DNA from: Panagrolaimus kolymaensis
Taxonomy: Eukaryota > Nematoda > Chromadorea > Rhabditida > Panagrolaimidae
Assembly: GCA_028622995.1 (NCBI GenBank)
Contig: JAJQJQ010000024.1
Coordinates: 372,001 to 436,000 of the forward strand
DNA length: 64,000 nucleotides
Reading direction: 5' to 3'
Part shown: positions 11,391 through 25,300 of the stretch, piece by piece
Layout: every line of letters begins with the position of its first letter
How positions within the stretch are numbered: the stretch's first letter is position 1
Made by a program: the position numbers and the translations under genes
Notes under the pieces: generated by a model
The model's input: only the letters and a program-made list of their open reading frames with translations
What the model was told of the DNA's origin: nothing
The model's database searches: none

Positions 11391-14300
11391 AGAAATAAAG
11401 AAAATTGTGTCTAAAAAATTCTAAAAAAAATCCTAAAAGTTCATAAGCTTAATTGTGTTTTGGCTATGTTAACAATTTTTTATTATTATATAATCAAGTT
11501 GCTGTTGTCAAAATAATGCATGAAGAAAAAAAAGAAGATGAAATAATTACACTGCTGGCATTTTCTTTTTTTATTTATATAATTTTAACTATATGGAAAA
11601 TGGAATATAAGAAAAATATGAATTTAGCAAAACTCGCTTAAAAAAGAAACAAAGTTGTTTTAATTATCATTTTTTTGTGTGTCTGTTTTTGACATAAAAA
11701 AATATTAAGTTTCAAAGTGTTTTTTTGAATGAAAATTAATTTAATGAATGGTTGGTACTTTGCTAAAAATGAAATTATGTCGAGTTGCAGCAGCATTTTT
11801 TTAACGATAAAAAATTATTTTTGTTTTAATAAAATTTATTAATAAACTGTAATAAAAAAAATTTTAAATTTGGTAATCTTTAACTTTTCTTTTTTGGTTC
11901 GATTTTTTGATAAGTAAATAACACTTGCCGATATATATTTTTTTCTTCCATATTTGCTTAGAGAAATTTAATATTTAAAAGATCTTAAAACTGGAAAATA
12001 ATTTAAAAAGCAGAAAAGCCTTTTAAATTAAATTTGCGACCTTTTTTTAAAGTTCAAAGCTTTATTTTAATGAAATTCTATTATTAAACTGTTTCTATTT
12101 CATTTTGATGAAATTTAAAACATTTTTTGTTTTTTAAAAATTAAAATTGTAATTAAAGATGTAAAAATATTCCATAATAGCTCAGGAAATTATAATATTT
12201 TACAAACATTAAAACTGAGGTGTATTTTGGAGATGAGAAAAATTTAGATTCGCAACTTTTTTGACGATAAAAATTTAATTCTATTTTTGTATAAATAACT
12301 TAACTGATTCCTAAGGAAGAGGCTTCGTTAAAAAATTACATAATGTCTTCGAAAAGTAAATTTAAAGAAATTAAAAACTGACGAGTTTGGTATTCGTGGA
12401 ATTTTCAAGTAAAACAAAATATATCATTTTATTATTATAAAACTGTTCAGCTCGCGCTTGTGGACGCGTAATAATTTTTTTTGGAAAACATCAATCTTAT
12501 AAAAATTTCTTAAATACATAAAACTGTTCTTTTTATTTTTTTCCGTTTATTCTCATAATTTTAATTTAGTTTTGTCTTTAAAAAAATAATTCGACTTTAT
12601 TTAAATTTTTTTAAATGTATGGCTTATTAACTGAATACCTTTAAAATGAAAAGAGGATCTATTTGTTTTACGAAATTTAACTGAATCATAAAAAATATTC
12701 TTGCCTTTTTTGGCCATGAGAATTTATTTCATTTATTTTTAAACTGCGTGATAAGATCAATGTCCCAAAAATTTAAAATATTTGAGTTATAAAACTGACG
12801 CAGATTTTTTAAAGAAGTTTTGTTAAAAACTGTCAATTGTTTGTAACTTTGGACAACAACAAATTAATATTTATAAATTTTCTAAATAAAACTGATCAAT
12901 AGCATTATAATCGTTGAGTAAAAAATCAAACTACTTTTAATATTTATAATAAATTAAAAAACTTCTGCATGCAAAAAAGAGAACTTCGTAGTCTGGCGGA
13001 CCCATTATTATTAATTTCCCACGCAACGTTTAGCAACTCAAAAATTATTCAAAAACTCCCTCTCCCTTTGTTCTTACTTCTTCTTTCTTTTTTTTTAAAT
13101 AGAATATCCGGTGGCAACAATTTTCCATTGCATTTTTTCTCTAAATTTTGCAAACAAATTTTTTTAATTCTTTTATTATTTTTTTACGTTTTGTAGTAAT
13201 TTTTTTCTTTCTAAAGCTAATTATCGTTGCCATTATTTCATTTTAACTTTTGTTTCCCAAAAAAATTTTTTGTTTTGTTTTAGTAGCATACTTCACTTTG
13301 GAGCGAAAGCAAGTAAACTCATCGGCTTCTTTATTATTTTGAATTTTTTTTTTGCTTTTTTTTAACAAACAAGAAATACCTGCCTGCCTTTGCCTTTGGT
13401 TTCAAAAAAATTCTTAGAAAATAAAGTAAAAGAAAAAAATTAATTTCAAAAACATTCTTTCAGCTGTTTTCGGCAGAAAAATGAAAAAAAAATTGTGACC
13501 TTTAGGGTAATTTCCTCCCAATTTTTTTAATATATATTTATTTTTTTCATAAATGTTTTAATGACTTTTTGGAAAAACGGGAGTCTCATTTTTTGACTAC
13601 ACCAGGTTATTTTTTTCTTTACTTTTTGAGATTTTCTCTCTATAACTGGAATTTAACTGATAGAAAAATGTCTGCAATCTCTTGGTTCTTTGATTTTATA
13701 AAACTTTATAATTTCGTCCATTTTTTAAAACTGTAATTCAATTATTGAAAACAAAAATAAAAAAGAATTAAAACTGTTGCGATTGTTTTCACGGGTTTAT
13801 TTATTTCTGAGTCTTGTTCTGTCACTTCCGCTGCAAAAAAAATCTTCAGCGCTTTCAAATCTTTTTTCACAGCGACCTTGAATGAAAAAAATAAAATAAA
13901 ATATGGATTTGGAAACCTTAAAATATAAATAAAACTATGCACTGGAAAGCACCCATTGATGCCATTTTTTAAACATAAAACTGAATATAAGCACGCAATT
14001 TTTTTTTTTGCAAAAATTTTTAAATAAAATATTTTTCGCGTATTAAAGTTGTGTGGATTTATATTTCAGTCGAAGCTCATTTCAAACTGCTTTTGGTTTT
14101 ACTTGACAACAAAAATATTTGAATTATCTATATTTTATAGATCCATGTCGAATAACTATTAGAGGGAATCAAAAAAAAACTGTCAGGAGTTTCTGTAGGA
14201 AAAATATAAATTATTAAAAATATTATAAACTGGATGTTTGCTTCATCATAGAAATAGATAAAATAAATTAAGTTAAATATCTTTTTTATTATTAAAAATT

Positions 14301-15797
14301 ATCCCCTTAACTGGTTTTTATTTATAGAAAATATGATTCTTTTAACTGTATTACATTTTTCTTTGTAACTTTTAATGTATTTTTTTTTGTTCATTTAAGA
14401 GTAAAAAAACTGCAATATGAAAATTCTCAAAGGAATATTTTTCTTTTTTTTTACTAATTTCTTCGTTTCTTTAGGCCTTTTTTATCTTTGAATGGCTTCT
14501 TTCTCATCATCATTTAGAAACAAAAAACATCGGAAAAAAATGTTTCATTTTCTTCGGTTGTTTTGTTTCATTTTTTCAATAGACATTGTTGTGTTTCACA
14601 AACAACATACTTACATGCTTATTTTTTGGCTTCTCCTTTTTGTGGTTGAGGGCGTTCAAGTAATGGATTATGACTTTCTTCTTCTTTTTTTGTTAATTTT
14701 CTGACTCTCATTTTTCAAGAGAACAAAAAAGACAAAAAAAGCTAAAGTCATTTTGATGGAATGTTTTAAAAGGTTAAACACTGAAACGGTAAAAGCATCA
14801 GCCCCTGTCTTAGTTTTTGTTTTCTGCAAAAACAAAAAAAAATTTAAAATTTCTTGTTTTTCTTTTGTAAACTGCATGGAATTGTTATTTTGGGTGAAAG
14901 AAAAAAAATTTACTTAAATATTTTAGTTAAAATTTTCAATATTTTTTAAAATATAAACTGTTTGAAACGATTTAGTGAAAATATCCACTTGTCTTTTTTG
15001 TTCAAAATATGTCTGATTGCAGACATTTTTTTATAAGGTCTCTAACATTACTTAATTAAACTGAATATATCTCCCGTATGCTTTACATTTTGGGCTGATA
15101 TGTTTGTCATCAAATTTTTATGTTTAAATTAACTGAAATATCCATTTGTTTATTTTTTTCTTTTACATTAAAATTTAAATATAAAATTGTTTGGTAAAAC
15201 TGTAATTCACCATTTTTCAATTGCTAAAAAAACTGAGGAGCACTTGACCCACGATATTCTTCATCATATTTTTTGTGTGCTATTGTCACATTTGATATTT
15301 TTTAAAGAATATTATTAACTGTTTTAGAGAATTCAAGGATTTTTAGAATATTTTTTATATAATTATAATAAAACTGTTTTTAAAATCTTTTTTTAATAAA
15401 AATAACTGTATCTTTTGATAAAAGCGGAGCTTTAAAGGTTTTGGAAAAAGTATAGTTTATTAAAAACAAATAATAAATTTTAATAACTGGTTTTCCGGTT
15501 TTTTTCTTATAATAAAAAACTGAGTTTAATTTTCTGTTTTTGCCAAATTAATTTTGTTATTTTATAATTATTTTTTTACGAATATAATCTTTGAATCTTT
15601 GGGTTTTTAATTATTTTAAACTGAAATTTATGTAGGCAGAGTTTCATTTAATGAATTAACTGTATGGTTCTTCTTTTTTTTCTTAAATAAAAACTGTCGC
15701 GAACTTTAATAATATTAAAATTTTAGTCAAAATGTGAAGCTTTTTTGAATCGTTTAATTTTTTTAAAACTGTTGGATTTTTTTGATTTCATGTTTTA
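11391..15797. other. Intergenic DNA 5' of the chemoreceptor gene
   Basis: From about 11845 the motif appears only as AAACTG. The first 450 bases hold no copy of either orientation. Motif-free stretches at about 12.89-13.65 kb and 14.41-14.87 kb contain pyrimidine-rich DNA and could include promoter elements of the downstream gene. The short frames at 12969-13196 and 14492-14704 are hydrophobic/low-complexity and lack splice or family support. Confidence 0.45.
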
Positions 15798-15798
15798 G
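15791..15798 (+). promoter_or_regulatory. Splice acceptor just before the chemoreceptor start codon (possible SL trans-splice site)
   Basis: A T-rich run ending tttttag lies only 6 bases before ATG 15805. No upstream coding exon was recognised. Such short leaders are typical of nematode genes receiving a spliced leader, but a cis-spliced upstream exon cannot be excluded. Confidence 0.45.
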
Positions 15799-15804
15799 AA
15801 AAGA

Positions 15805-18800
15805 ATGTATCCATTTAATCGAATTCGAGATTTTCGCACTCGCAGCGCAAGATCTCAACGCCCGCCAGATACATGCAAAGTGGAAGCGGGAGTCATTGGA
15901 TTTGCAAATAACAATGCCACAGAAGATTCCACTGAAACAAATAGTTCACCACCCGAAACTAAAAGTTTTATGGCCAGCATCCTTGAAATTTCATCACCCG
16001 ATCAACGATGGAAAGCCAGATTTGGGAGGTAAGGATAATTTTATTTGGATGGAGTTTTTAATAACTGCATATGATCCATAAAGACGGGAAAAGTAGCAGA
16101 GAAAATTATATAAATTATTATAAATTAATTTTAATATTTTTAGCTGGATCAGCCTTAGTAGATTTTTGTTTGAACAGAAATAAGGTCCATTCAAATTATT
16201 AAAAACTGTTTTTAGTAATTTTAGCACCTTTTACTTTTGTATATTAAACTTAATTACTGGAAAGGGCTATAAAAAAGTTTATGGAAGCAAATAACTTGGC
16301 TATATCTATTTTTTTAAACTGTCATTTGAATTGGTCTTTGATTCTCCATTTAATTTATAAAAATTTTAATTTTTGAAAAAAGAATTTTTTTTATTAAAAA
16401 AGAGTTTAAGAAATTTTTTAAAACTGTTCTTTGTTGTGTGTCTTAAAAAATAAGGTCATTATGACAAATAAAAACAAACATTTTTTAAACTGGAGCAGTG
16501 TTTGGAGTTCGGCCTGAACGGTGCGCCTCCAAAATTATTTAAAACTGAGTATTAGGTTGTTTTTGAACTTTTTTAATAGTGGAAAAAAAATACAATTTCT
16601 CGAGATGTTTTTAAAACTGTAATTTCCTTTTCCGCTTTTACAAAAACAAATTAATCATTTCTTCAATTGTTACGGCCATTAATAACTCTAAGATTAATTT
16701 ATTTTTTAGTATTTCCGAAGAAAAAAGTAATGGCTTTTATGGATTAACTAGAAATATACATTCCGTGGCAAATGGACTCAAACCCATACTCATGATTTTA
16801 AGAGTGATGGGGTTTTTTCCGTGGGCTTCAGTGCTTTCTCGTCGTCATCCATATTGTCAAAGAATTGTTTGTTTTTTCTTTCATAATTTATTTTTTTAAA
16901 CTGCATGTTCAAAATATTTTTTTATAGTTTCAATTTTTATTATGTTTATTTTCAATTGCAATCATTGCATTCAACGCAAAAATATATGTTCATAATTTTA
17001 GAATTTCGGTTTTATATAATTCTAAGTTTGGGTTTTTACATGCCGCTACGGTATCTCATTTAATTTCTGGTATGAAACCTTTAGTAAATGCGGGATTAAT
17101 TTTGTTATTTCTTTGGAGAATTAAAAAGCATGTTAAAATGATTAAAATGATGGATACTTTGGATTTGTGCTTCAGGTAACGGAAATTTTCATTAGTTGAA
17201 AGAAGGGAAAATTCAAGGGAAAATTCGTTAAACTGTGTTTCTTTGTGGCGAAATTTAAGAAGCGTAAAAGAATTTTTCTAAAACTTCTAAAATGGTTTAA
17301 TTTTAAAAAATAAAATTCAAAAAACTGTGGTTGACCGTGCATGAATCTTTTTAACTAGTGTTTAAAAAATTTTTAACTGTGTGGCGCTGAAAATTAATTT
17401 AAAAAGACTAGGAATATTAAAAAAACTGCATAAAACAAAAACAAAAATTTTAAAAAGTGATGAACACTTAAAATCTTTTTCATTATTGTGTAACACTTAT
17501 TAAATTTATTTTTCACTGAATAATAGTTTTATTAAATGAAATTTTTATGCAATTAATTATTATTTTTAAATAAAATTATTAAAACTGTTGTTGCATATAT
17601 AAAATCAGTAAAATATTTGTTTGCTTTTTTTGTAAATTAAACTGCGGCTTCTCTCGTTTTAATAAATAAAAAGGTAAACTGCCTTGTTCAGAAATTTGTT
17701 TTTTTGATTTTTTTAAAGAAATTTTATTTCATGTTTGCAATTGAAACTTTAAAAGGTTCTGTTTTTTTCCCACAATTTTGGCATTCATTAATTAACTGTA
17801 AACAATCGATTCTTTTTTTTTGTTGATTAAGCTTTAGCTTTAAAATGGAGACAAATTTATAATTAATCAAAAAACTGCAGAATCAAATGTATTGCGAAAA
17901 ATTTAGTTTGATTCCTTAATTTTTAGGTCAACATTTCATCGAACTCCCAACACTAAACTTTATACAATAATTTTTTGTTTTGCATTTGCTTTATCATTAA
18001 TTATTCCACTTTCATGGAGAATATTTGAATTATATAATTTACCTGAAAATGAAACGGATATGTTTTCATTTTTTGTTGTTCCTATGCTTACTGCATGGAA
18101 TGTTTTACCCCTCATGTATTATGTTCTTTGCAATAGAATCATAAGATTTTGGTGTAGGGTTTTACGAAAATCACTTAAAAAAGAGCATGTCAAACGTCAT
18201 TTTTCATTAAAATTTTATTATGAACAATTTTTGAGAATTACTGCTTTACAGGTGAGTTTTTTTTGTTTTGATTATTTTTTTTAATAACTGGAAAACAATA
18301 AATTTCGTTGCACCTGCAAACATGATTTTTTTTTGAGGGGCGTAAAAATAATTAAAATTGGAGCATGAGTCATGCACAAAAAACTGATGATGATAATAGA
18401 GGGCAGCAAAAGTTTTGGACAAAATATAAAGCATATAATAATTATTCAATTAAAAAACTGACCACGACTTTAACGCCACATATTCTAATCTAACCAATAA
18501 CATGGCTGAAAGGATAACTTAAAATAAATTATTTGAAATTAAAAATATAAACTGAATCACAATATTTATCCTTATCCTTTTTTTAAATAAACAAAATTTT
18601 TATTATTCACTAACAATAAAATTAAGGATGGATAAGAAAGAAAAAACTGTTTTTTTCCAACATTCGTGAATATAAATAACACTTTAAACTTAGAGCAATA
18701 AACGACAATGAACTTTTAAAAAAGTCATAATAAACTGTTCCATTTTTTTATTTTCAACATAATTTTTTAAAACTGCACCAATTTTTATATAGCTGATGTG

Positions 18801-20622
18801 GAAATTATTTTTATTAGCGTTCAAAAAAAATTATCTCTAAATTCCAGTATTAATTTTATTTGTTTTTCTTTTAAATTTTTAACTGTAACAACAAATTTAA
18901 CCAAAATAATAAAACTGCTATCGAAAAAAAACATAATAAGGCGACTATTTCGAATTGACCATTAAATAATGATTAGAAGAAAAAAAACTGAATATCCATC
19001 AATAAATTAATTTTTTTAATTAACTAATTTCCAAAATAAATTTTAAAAAATAACTGTTATTCAATGTGATGTTTTTCAGGAATCAGTTGGAAATACTTTC
19101 AATCCATTTATTCTTTTCTCCCTTGCTTGGTCATTGATACTTTTATGTTTAACAATATATTTTATGACTCAACCAACTTCAAGTTTAACTGAGCCAATAA
19201 CTCACGAACAACAAAATAATGAAACAATCCGAGCGATGCTCAATTATCGAATTTCTTTAAATATGGGTTGGTCAGCCATTCAAATAATTGTTGCAATTCT
19301 TCATATTTGTGTTATAAGTGCCACAGGGATGAAAACTAATGAAGAGGTAAGTAAAAAACTGTAAACTTCATTTTGGATACGTTTCGAAGATTTAAATTTA
19401 AAAAAAACAGACCAAATATTAAATTCTTTGGCTGATTTATTTGAACTCTAAAAATAAATAAGCTAATTTTAAACTGCGGAATAGTTGGATCATATCTTTA
19501 TTTATTTATTTATTTATTTCAGTCAAAAGCTGCTAATAAGGATTAGAAAATATTATTTAAAAAAAATTAAAACTGAAGTATCAAAGTTAAATAACTTTAT
19601 CATTTATGAAAATTCGAATAATCATTCTTTGATTATCGAGTGCAAAAAAAGCAAATCTAAAACTGTGAGGAGGCTTATGTTTTGGCAATTCAATAAAGAA
19701 AGCCATTTTTTATTTTTTGTGTCAAAAAAAATGTAAAAATACAATCAGTGATGCTAAAAATAAATAATATAAAACTGTTATGAATAAGCTTCATAAATTA
19801 ATTATTTGTTTGATTGCAATAAATTGTGAAAGCCAAAAATTGTTTAAAAAAGTAAAACTGGATATTTCATTCCAAAGCAATGTAAATAACACTTTGAAAA
19901 TTTAGTCATTTTTCAAAGGGAAATAAGAAAGCAAACTTTAAACTGTAATACATTTTAAAAAACAGGTTATTCATTAACCATAATTTTATTTTTTTGTGTT
20001 TTGAGTAAAAAAAACTGCATAAAAACATTCATCGATACAGATAATATAAAACTGCATTTGGATGGTACCTAAAAATTAAGAACTTTGAATTTTATTTCAA
20101 CTGATATCGTGGGAAATTATCGGGTCAAGAAATATAAAACTGTATTTATTATTTATAAAAATAACTTATTTTCTCGATTAATAAAAACTGTAAAGTGACC
20201 GAGGTGTCTATAAAAAATAAATTTTAGACTCGTAAAATTCTGAGCGCCGTACTTGCTATTGTTCCAGATGCCAATGCAGATTTGGATAGATTTCAGGTAA
20301 GCAAAAATAAAATAAACTGGAACAATTTGATCTTTATCAAGATTTTTTTTTCTTCTTTCTTCAGATCAGTTGCTTTGTTCACAAAATGTCAACCCAATAT
20401 ATGTGGGGAATGACCGTATGGCGAGCATTTCCATTGGAAAGGACAACATTTTTTACGGTAAAAAAATTTAAATAAAATATTTTAAACTGCATTGGCAAAA
20501 CGGAGGTTTTTTAGCTTGTAAGTGTAATAATAACATATTCATTATTATTGCTCAAATTAAAAGATAATCCACACATATCTCCTCGACAGCCATCATTTCA
20601 TATCAATAATAATACTGGGTGA
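15805..20622 (+). CDS. egl-47: Gustatory-receptor-like 7TM chemoreceptor (EGL-47/GUR type)
   Basis: Eight plus-strand exons: 15805-16028, 16710-16866, 16928-17175, 17927-18251, 19080-19346, 20228-20296, 20365-20457 and 20515-20622. Together they make 1491 nt (496 aa plus TGA) with every junction in frame. A polar, Ser/Thr-rich N-terminus of about 75 residues precedes a GLKPILMILRVMGFFPW block. Hydrophobic segments follow in exons 3 (two), 4 (two, with a long basic intracellular-type loop after the second), 5 (two), and a last one in exon 8. The final segment contains ITYSLLLLKLK, resembling the TYxxxxxQF-type seventh helix of the insect gustatory receptor superfamily. In C. elegans, EGL-47, GUR-3 and LITE-1 are of this superfamily. 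I favour EGL-47 because the next gene is mec-9-like, its neighbour in C. elegans as I remember it. The family call is firmer than the exact orthology. Confidence 0.78.
19497..19519 (+). repeat. (TTTA)n microsatellite
   Basis: Nearly six uninterrupted copies of TTTA in an intron of the chemoreceptor gene, next to a ttcag that is not used by the gene model. Confidence 0.9.
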
Positions 20623-22300
20623 TAAAAACTGATAATTAAAAAAAATATGTTATTTTAATTTATGAATTTTTTTTATAACTGTTACAGATTATTTTTTCTT
20701 GATAACAAAATACAATAATATAATAAGTAATTTTAAAAATCTTTTTTTTAATAGCATAAACTGTCTAGAGTTGAGATGAGATGCAAGGTCAATGAGTAAC
20801 TGGTAAGTTGATTATAAACTGGGAAAAAGAAAACAGAAAGGCTTTTTTATTTTAAAGCAAAAAAACTGAGAACCAAGGAACGGATATACAAAATGCTCCC
20901 GTAATTATTCATTAAAGTAAAAATTAAACTGTTTCTTTAAAATTTTAAAAATGAAAAACTTAAATTTAAAAGTGTTGCATTTAAATTCAAAACAAGAATA
21001 ATTAAAAATAAGTAATTAGAAATTCAAGGCTAAAAAAACGAGATAGGAAGTTTCATTAATATTCACTGAAAGTCAGATGATTATCACAGATGGATCGGAA
21101 AATAAATTTATTTCTATTTTTAAATATAATAAAACTGAGTACAAAAATAATTCGGGAAGAGACAATAAATTTTTTTTTAAATATAAAACTGAAGCACGAG
21201 GGAAAACATTACTGTATAAAGCGTTTATACGCGGATATTATTCACCATATTAGTTTTTATTTTTTTCAAATTTTAAAAAAAATAAAAAATAAAGAAAACT
21301 GTAAGAGAAAAACTAAATCCGAATTTTTGGAAGGTGAGAAAAAACTGTGGTCAAGTAACAACATTACATTAAACTGTGGCAATGAATTTTCTAAGATTTT
21401 TCAGACAAGGAACATTAGATGCTTAAAGCATTTATTTTTTTAATTACATAAAACTGTCTGATATGAAATTTCATTAATATTCAATGATAGTTCAATTATC
21501 GTTGGGATAAGGATAACAAAACTTTTAAAAATTTAAAATTAAAACTGTTCAGATTTGAGATAGTCGGAATTAGGCGATAAATACTTTTTTTTAATACTAA
21601 ACTTAAACAATAACAAACGTATTCTTTATATAGAGAATATACGCGAATTTTTATTAGCATAATAATTTTTACTTATAATATTTTTTTAAAGAATTTAAAC
21701 TGTATCAAAACGACGTAGAATGTGAAAATACCATTTTTGAAAGAATGAAAAATGGGATCCTCGTTTAATTTATATAACACTGACGATGGGGTTCTTTATT
21801 TGGGATGAAAGGGGAATTAAGAACTTTAGAATATTTAAATATTTTAAGAGTAAAACTGATTTAAAATAACAATTTCGGAGGATAGGGATATCACACAGAT
21901 TTGATTATTGTTTTTAAAAATAAAACTGCGTTTCCTTGAAAAAAGAGGTTTAAAAAGCCATAATTTTTATTAATATGCGCAAAATTGCAAATATTTCAAA
22001 AAAAGAAAAACTGTACACGAAATTGTGTTTGGGAGATAACATATATTTAAAGTACGATTCATAAAGCTCTGACAATCAATCTATTAATTTTGAAAGAAGA
22101 AACATCAAATCTTTTCAATTTTATTTTAAGAAATTATATAAAACTGGTTATATTGAAAGATAGGTGGGAAAAGTCTAAAATTTCATAATTTTTCATTTTA
22201 AACTAAAACTGAATCAGTTATAGAAATGTTGCTAAACAAAAAAGCCAATATTATTTTTATCACCAAAATAATTTTTTATTTATGCAAAGTTTACAAAAAT
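20623..22300. other. Convergent intergenic region between chemoreceptor and mec-9-like gene
   Basis: The two genes end towards each other here. The interval has many AAACTG copies (for example near 20628, 20676, 20759, 20816, 20865, 20926 and 21133) and no recognised exon. A 117-codon frame at 21090-21443 contains several motif copies, is Lys/Asn/Ile-rich and is probably chance. Confidence 0.5.
22275..22280 (-). terminator. Poly(A) signal AATAAA of the mec-9-like gene
   Basis: TTTATT on plus reads AATAAA on the transcribed minus strand, about 20 bases after the TAA at 22303-22301. This spacing would give a very short 3' UTR, common in nematodes. Confidence 0.5.
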
Positions 22301-25300
22301 TTAAATAAAAGCAAAACTGTAGAGCAATAGCAAAAAAATATTATACAATGGCAATGAAACTTTAAGTGCAAAAGAAGTGGCGGTTTTTTCATGAACGGTT
22401 GAAAATTCTCCACCAATGTGTCCGGATTTTAATGCGTTTTCAAGGTTCATAAGTTCAGTGGAATTTGCATATTTCTTGTAAATTTCCGCTGAAGATAAAT
22501 AATATCCGCTTCCTTCCATGGGTTCATCATTTAATTTTATCATATTTCTATTCAAATCTTTCGCCGTTTTAATTGGTGGCGGCGGTACTGAAAGGAAATA
22601 ATTCGATAAAAAGTAATTATTTTTATTAAGTTTAAAACTGAATTTATTTGCGCCGTTTCATGAACTTAAAAATTTTGCACAATCAAAAACTGCATTAAAA
22701 ATACTTTCAAAGTATTTTAATTAAAAACTGCTTTTCAATAAGAACCTTTACCTGTTTTGGCTTTAATTTTCCTCTTTTTTAATTCTTCAATCCATTCAGG
22801 TTGTCCACTTGAAACCAATTTAACATTTTTACCATACTTTAATGGACTCGTTTGGGGAACGGCTAAAAATAAAAAAATTTAATTTGAAAAATTTAAACTG
22901 AGCAATCATATAAATGCTGTGTTTATTTTGTCCAAATGGTTTTTTAAAAATACGGGTAAAAAACTGTGACCAGCAAGCTATTATTGCACATCTTTTTGGC
23001 GTCAAAAAATAAGTTTAAAAAAAGATAAAAACTGTACAAAATTTTTAAATCAAGCAAGGTTTCAATAAATATATTAAGGAGCGTTTTTTAAATTAACAAA
23101 TTGAAACCAAAACGAAATAATAAAAAATTAATTTTGGTAGAAAAAAGTTAAAAACTTTAAAATTTTATAGAATTTTTTAAACGAAGCCAAATTTTTTTTA
23201 TATAAAACTGATGTTCTTTAAAGTCAACGGAAGTTTTTTAAATTTTTTTTAACTGATTCTATAAATCTATAAGCTAAAAAAATGCTTACACAATTCACAA
23301 TGTTTTCCGCCCCATTCAGAGGGACATTCACAAAAGAATGCTGGGAGGCTTCGTGTGGTTCGACATGTTCCATTATTTTTGCATGGACTTTCATCACATG
23401 GCTCTTAAAAAATTTCATTTTTTTATTAAACTGTCTTTCCAAAAAAAATTAGTTGAGTTTACTTGTTTCACAATTAATTCCACCATAACCTTGAAGGCAA
23501 ATGCATTCGTATAAAATTTTTGCTGAGGTTGCTTTCGCTGCACATGTGGCTCCATTTTGGCATGGATTTGATGCACATGGATCAGCATCTAAAAGAAAAA
23601 TTAATAATTAATTTTATGGCAAAAAAACTGTTCCACCTTTGAAAGTAATTGTTGTTTTAATAAAATAAACTGTTCAGGGATGTTTACATACTTTTTAGTT
23701 ATCTAATTTTTAACTGTATTTAAATACATTATTTTTATTTTAAACTCTTTTTTTGTTTTAAATTTAAAAAATATAAAACACTAAAAATTGTCATGGTTTT
23801 AGATCCATAAGATATATTTTTTTGATTGATGCCATGTTTGACGTCCACAGCTTAATTAATAATATTTACAACAAAAAAACACATTTGTTATTATCGGTAA
23901 AAAAAACTGTACGAGACCAAGCTTGATGGTTTGCCTTTTTTATATTATAAAGAAACTGTTGTGTCCATCGGGAAAATGGCTAAATTTAGTTATTTAACTT
24001 TATAGTGGGAAAAAAACTGTCGGAGTGTGGGTAACTATTTATCAAAAAAAATAAGTGAACAAAATAATTAAAATGTTTTTTTATTTATTTCATTTTTAAC
24101 TGCGGCAATTCGCTAATATTTTTTTATTCTTAACTCAAACATCCTCAAATTATTCTAAAAGTTAATCTTATAACTGCATTTTTTTCTAACTCAATTGGAG
24201 GAAATTGTTTAACTAACTTCAAAAAATTTTTTTATTTCCCTTTGAAATTTCTTTAAAAATAAATAAATTTAAAAAATATGAGAGAAAAGGAATTATATTA
24301 ATAAAAAAACTGGGAACTAACACTAACTATGGTTGCTTAATCTAACTTTACTTCGATTTATTATAAAAATAAAATAATAAAAACTGTTGTTCCATTTTCA
24401 CATACCTATTCTTTCAGTGCAATTATCATTCGTGTATCCACGCGAACATTTGCAATAATATTGATTTTTACTTGAATCAAAAATACAAGTGCCATTATTT
24501 TCACATGGATTTGAAATATAACAAATATTTCTGGGATTTGGAGGTGATTGGATTGCTATAAAAAACATTTTTCTTTAATTTTTAAAACTGATATGAAATG
24601 TCTTTTTCATTACCTATGGTAGTCATTTTGGATTCTTCTTCATTTTGAGAATTTGGAGGAAAATTTTTTTCTAAAAAATTAAAATTTAATAAATTGAAAA
24701 ACTGTATAATATTTTGACGAAATGCAAAAAAGCAAAAAAATAAAATTTTAAAAACTGAAAATCGTTTTCGAAGTTCTTACGTTTGTGTCGATGTTTATGA
24801 GGTTTTTTTGGTTTCATCGTAGGTGCTGCTTTTAAACCCGCTTTAATATCAGAGAAATCTTGCTTTCTCTTCGCTGAATCAACTTGAAATTCACTTTCAT
24901 AACTTTCGATTTCAGCAGAAGTTTTACTTTCATAATAATTTTTGAAGTAATCACCTTTTTCTGAAAAAAATGAAAAAAAAGCAAAATAGCGCTAGAAAGA
25001 AAAAGAAAATTTAAAAAAAACGATGACAGAAAAATAAAACTGTAAGGAATTATGTATCTTTTATTTTTAAAATTAATAAAAAAAACTGGATGGAAGAGAT
25101 ATTATTTAAAACTGTATTCTGCCTTCCTAAAGTGATAAAAACAAATTTTTAGCTTTTAAATTTGTGACCTTTAATCGTTAGAGGCACTAAGCTTTCTTGG
25201 AATAAAACTGTGAGCTACGTTTTATTTCGGGAAGGGAAGTGTCTTGTAAAAAAAATCTCACTAAAAATATAATAATAATCTTATTTTATTTGTCGTCAAA

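Noticed and set aside
21090..21443. 117-codon plus-strand frame between the receptor and mec-9-like genes
   Set aside because: Several AAACTG array copies lie within it, composition is Lys/Asn/Ile-rich, and it resembles no family; probably a chance frame in AT-rich DNA.
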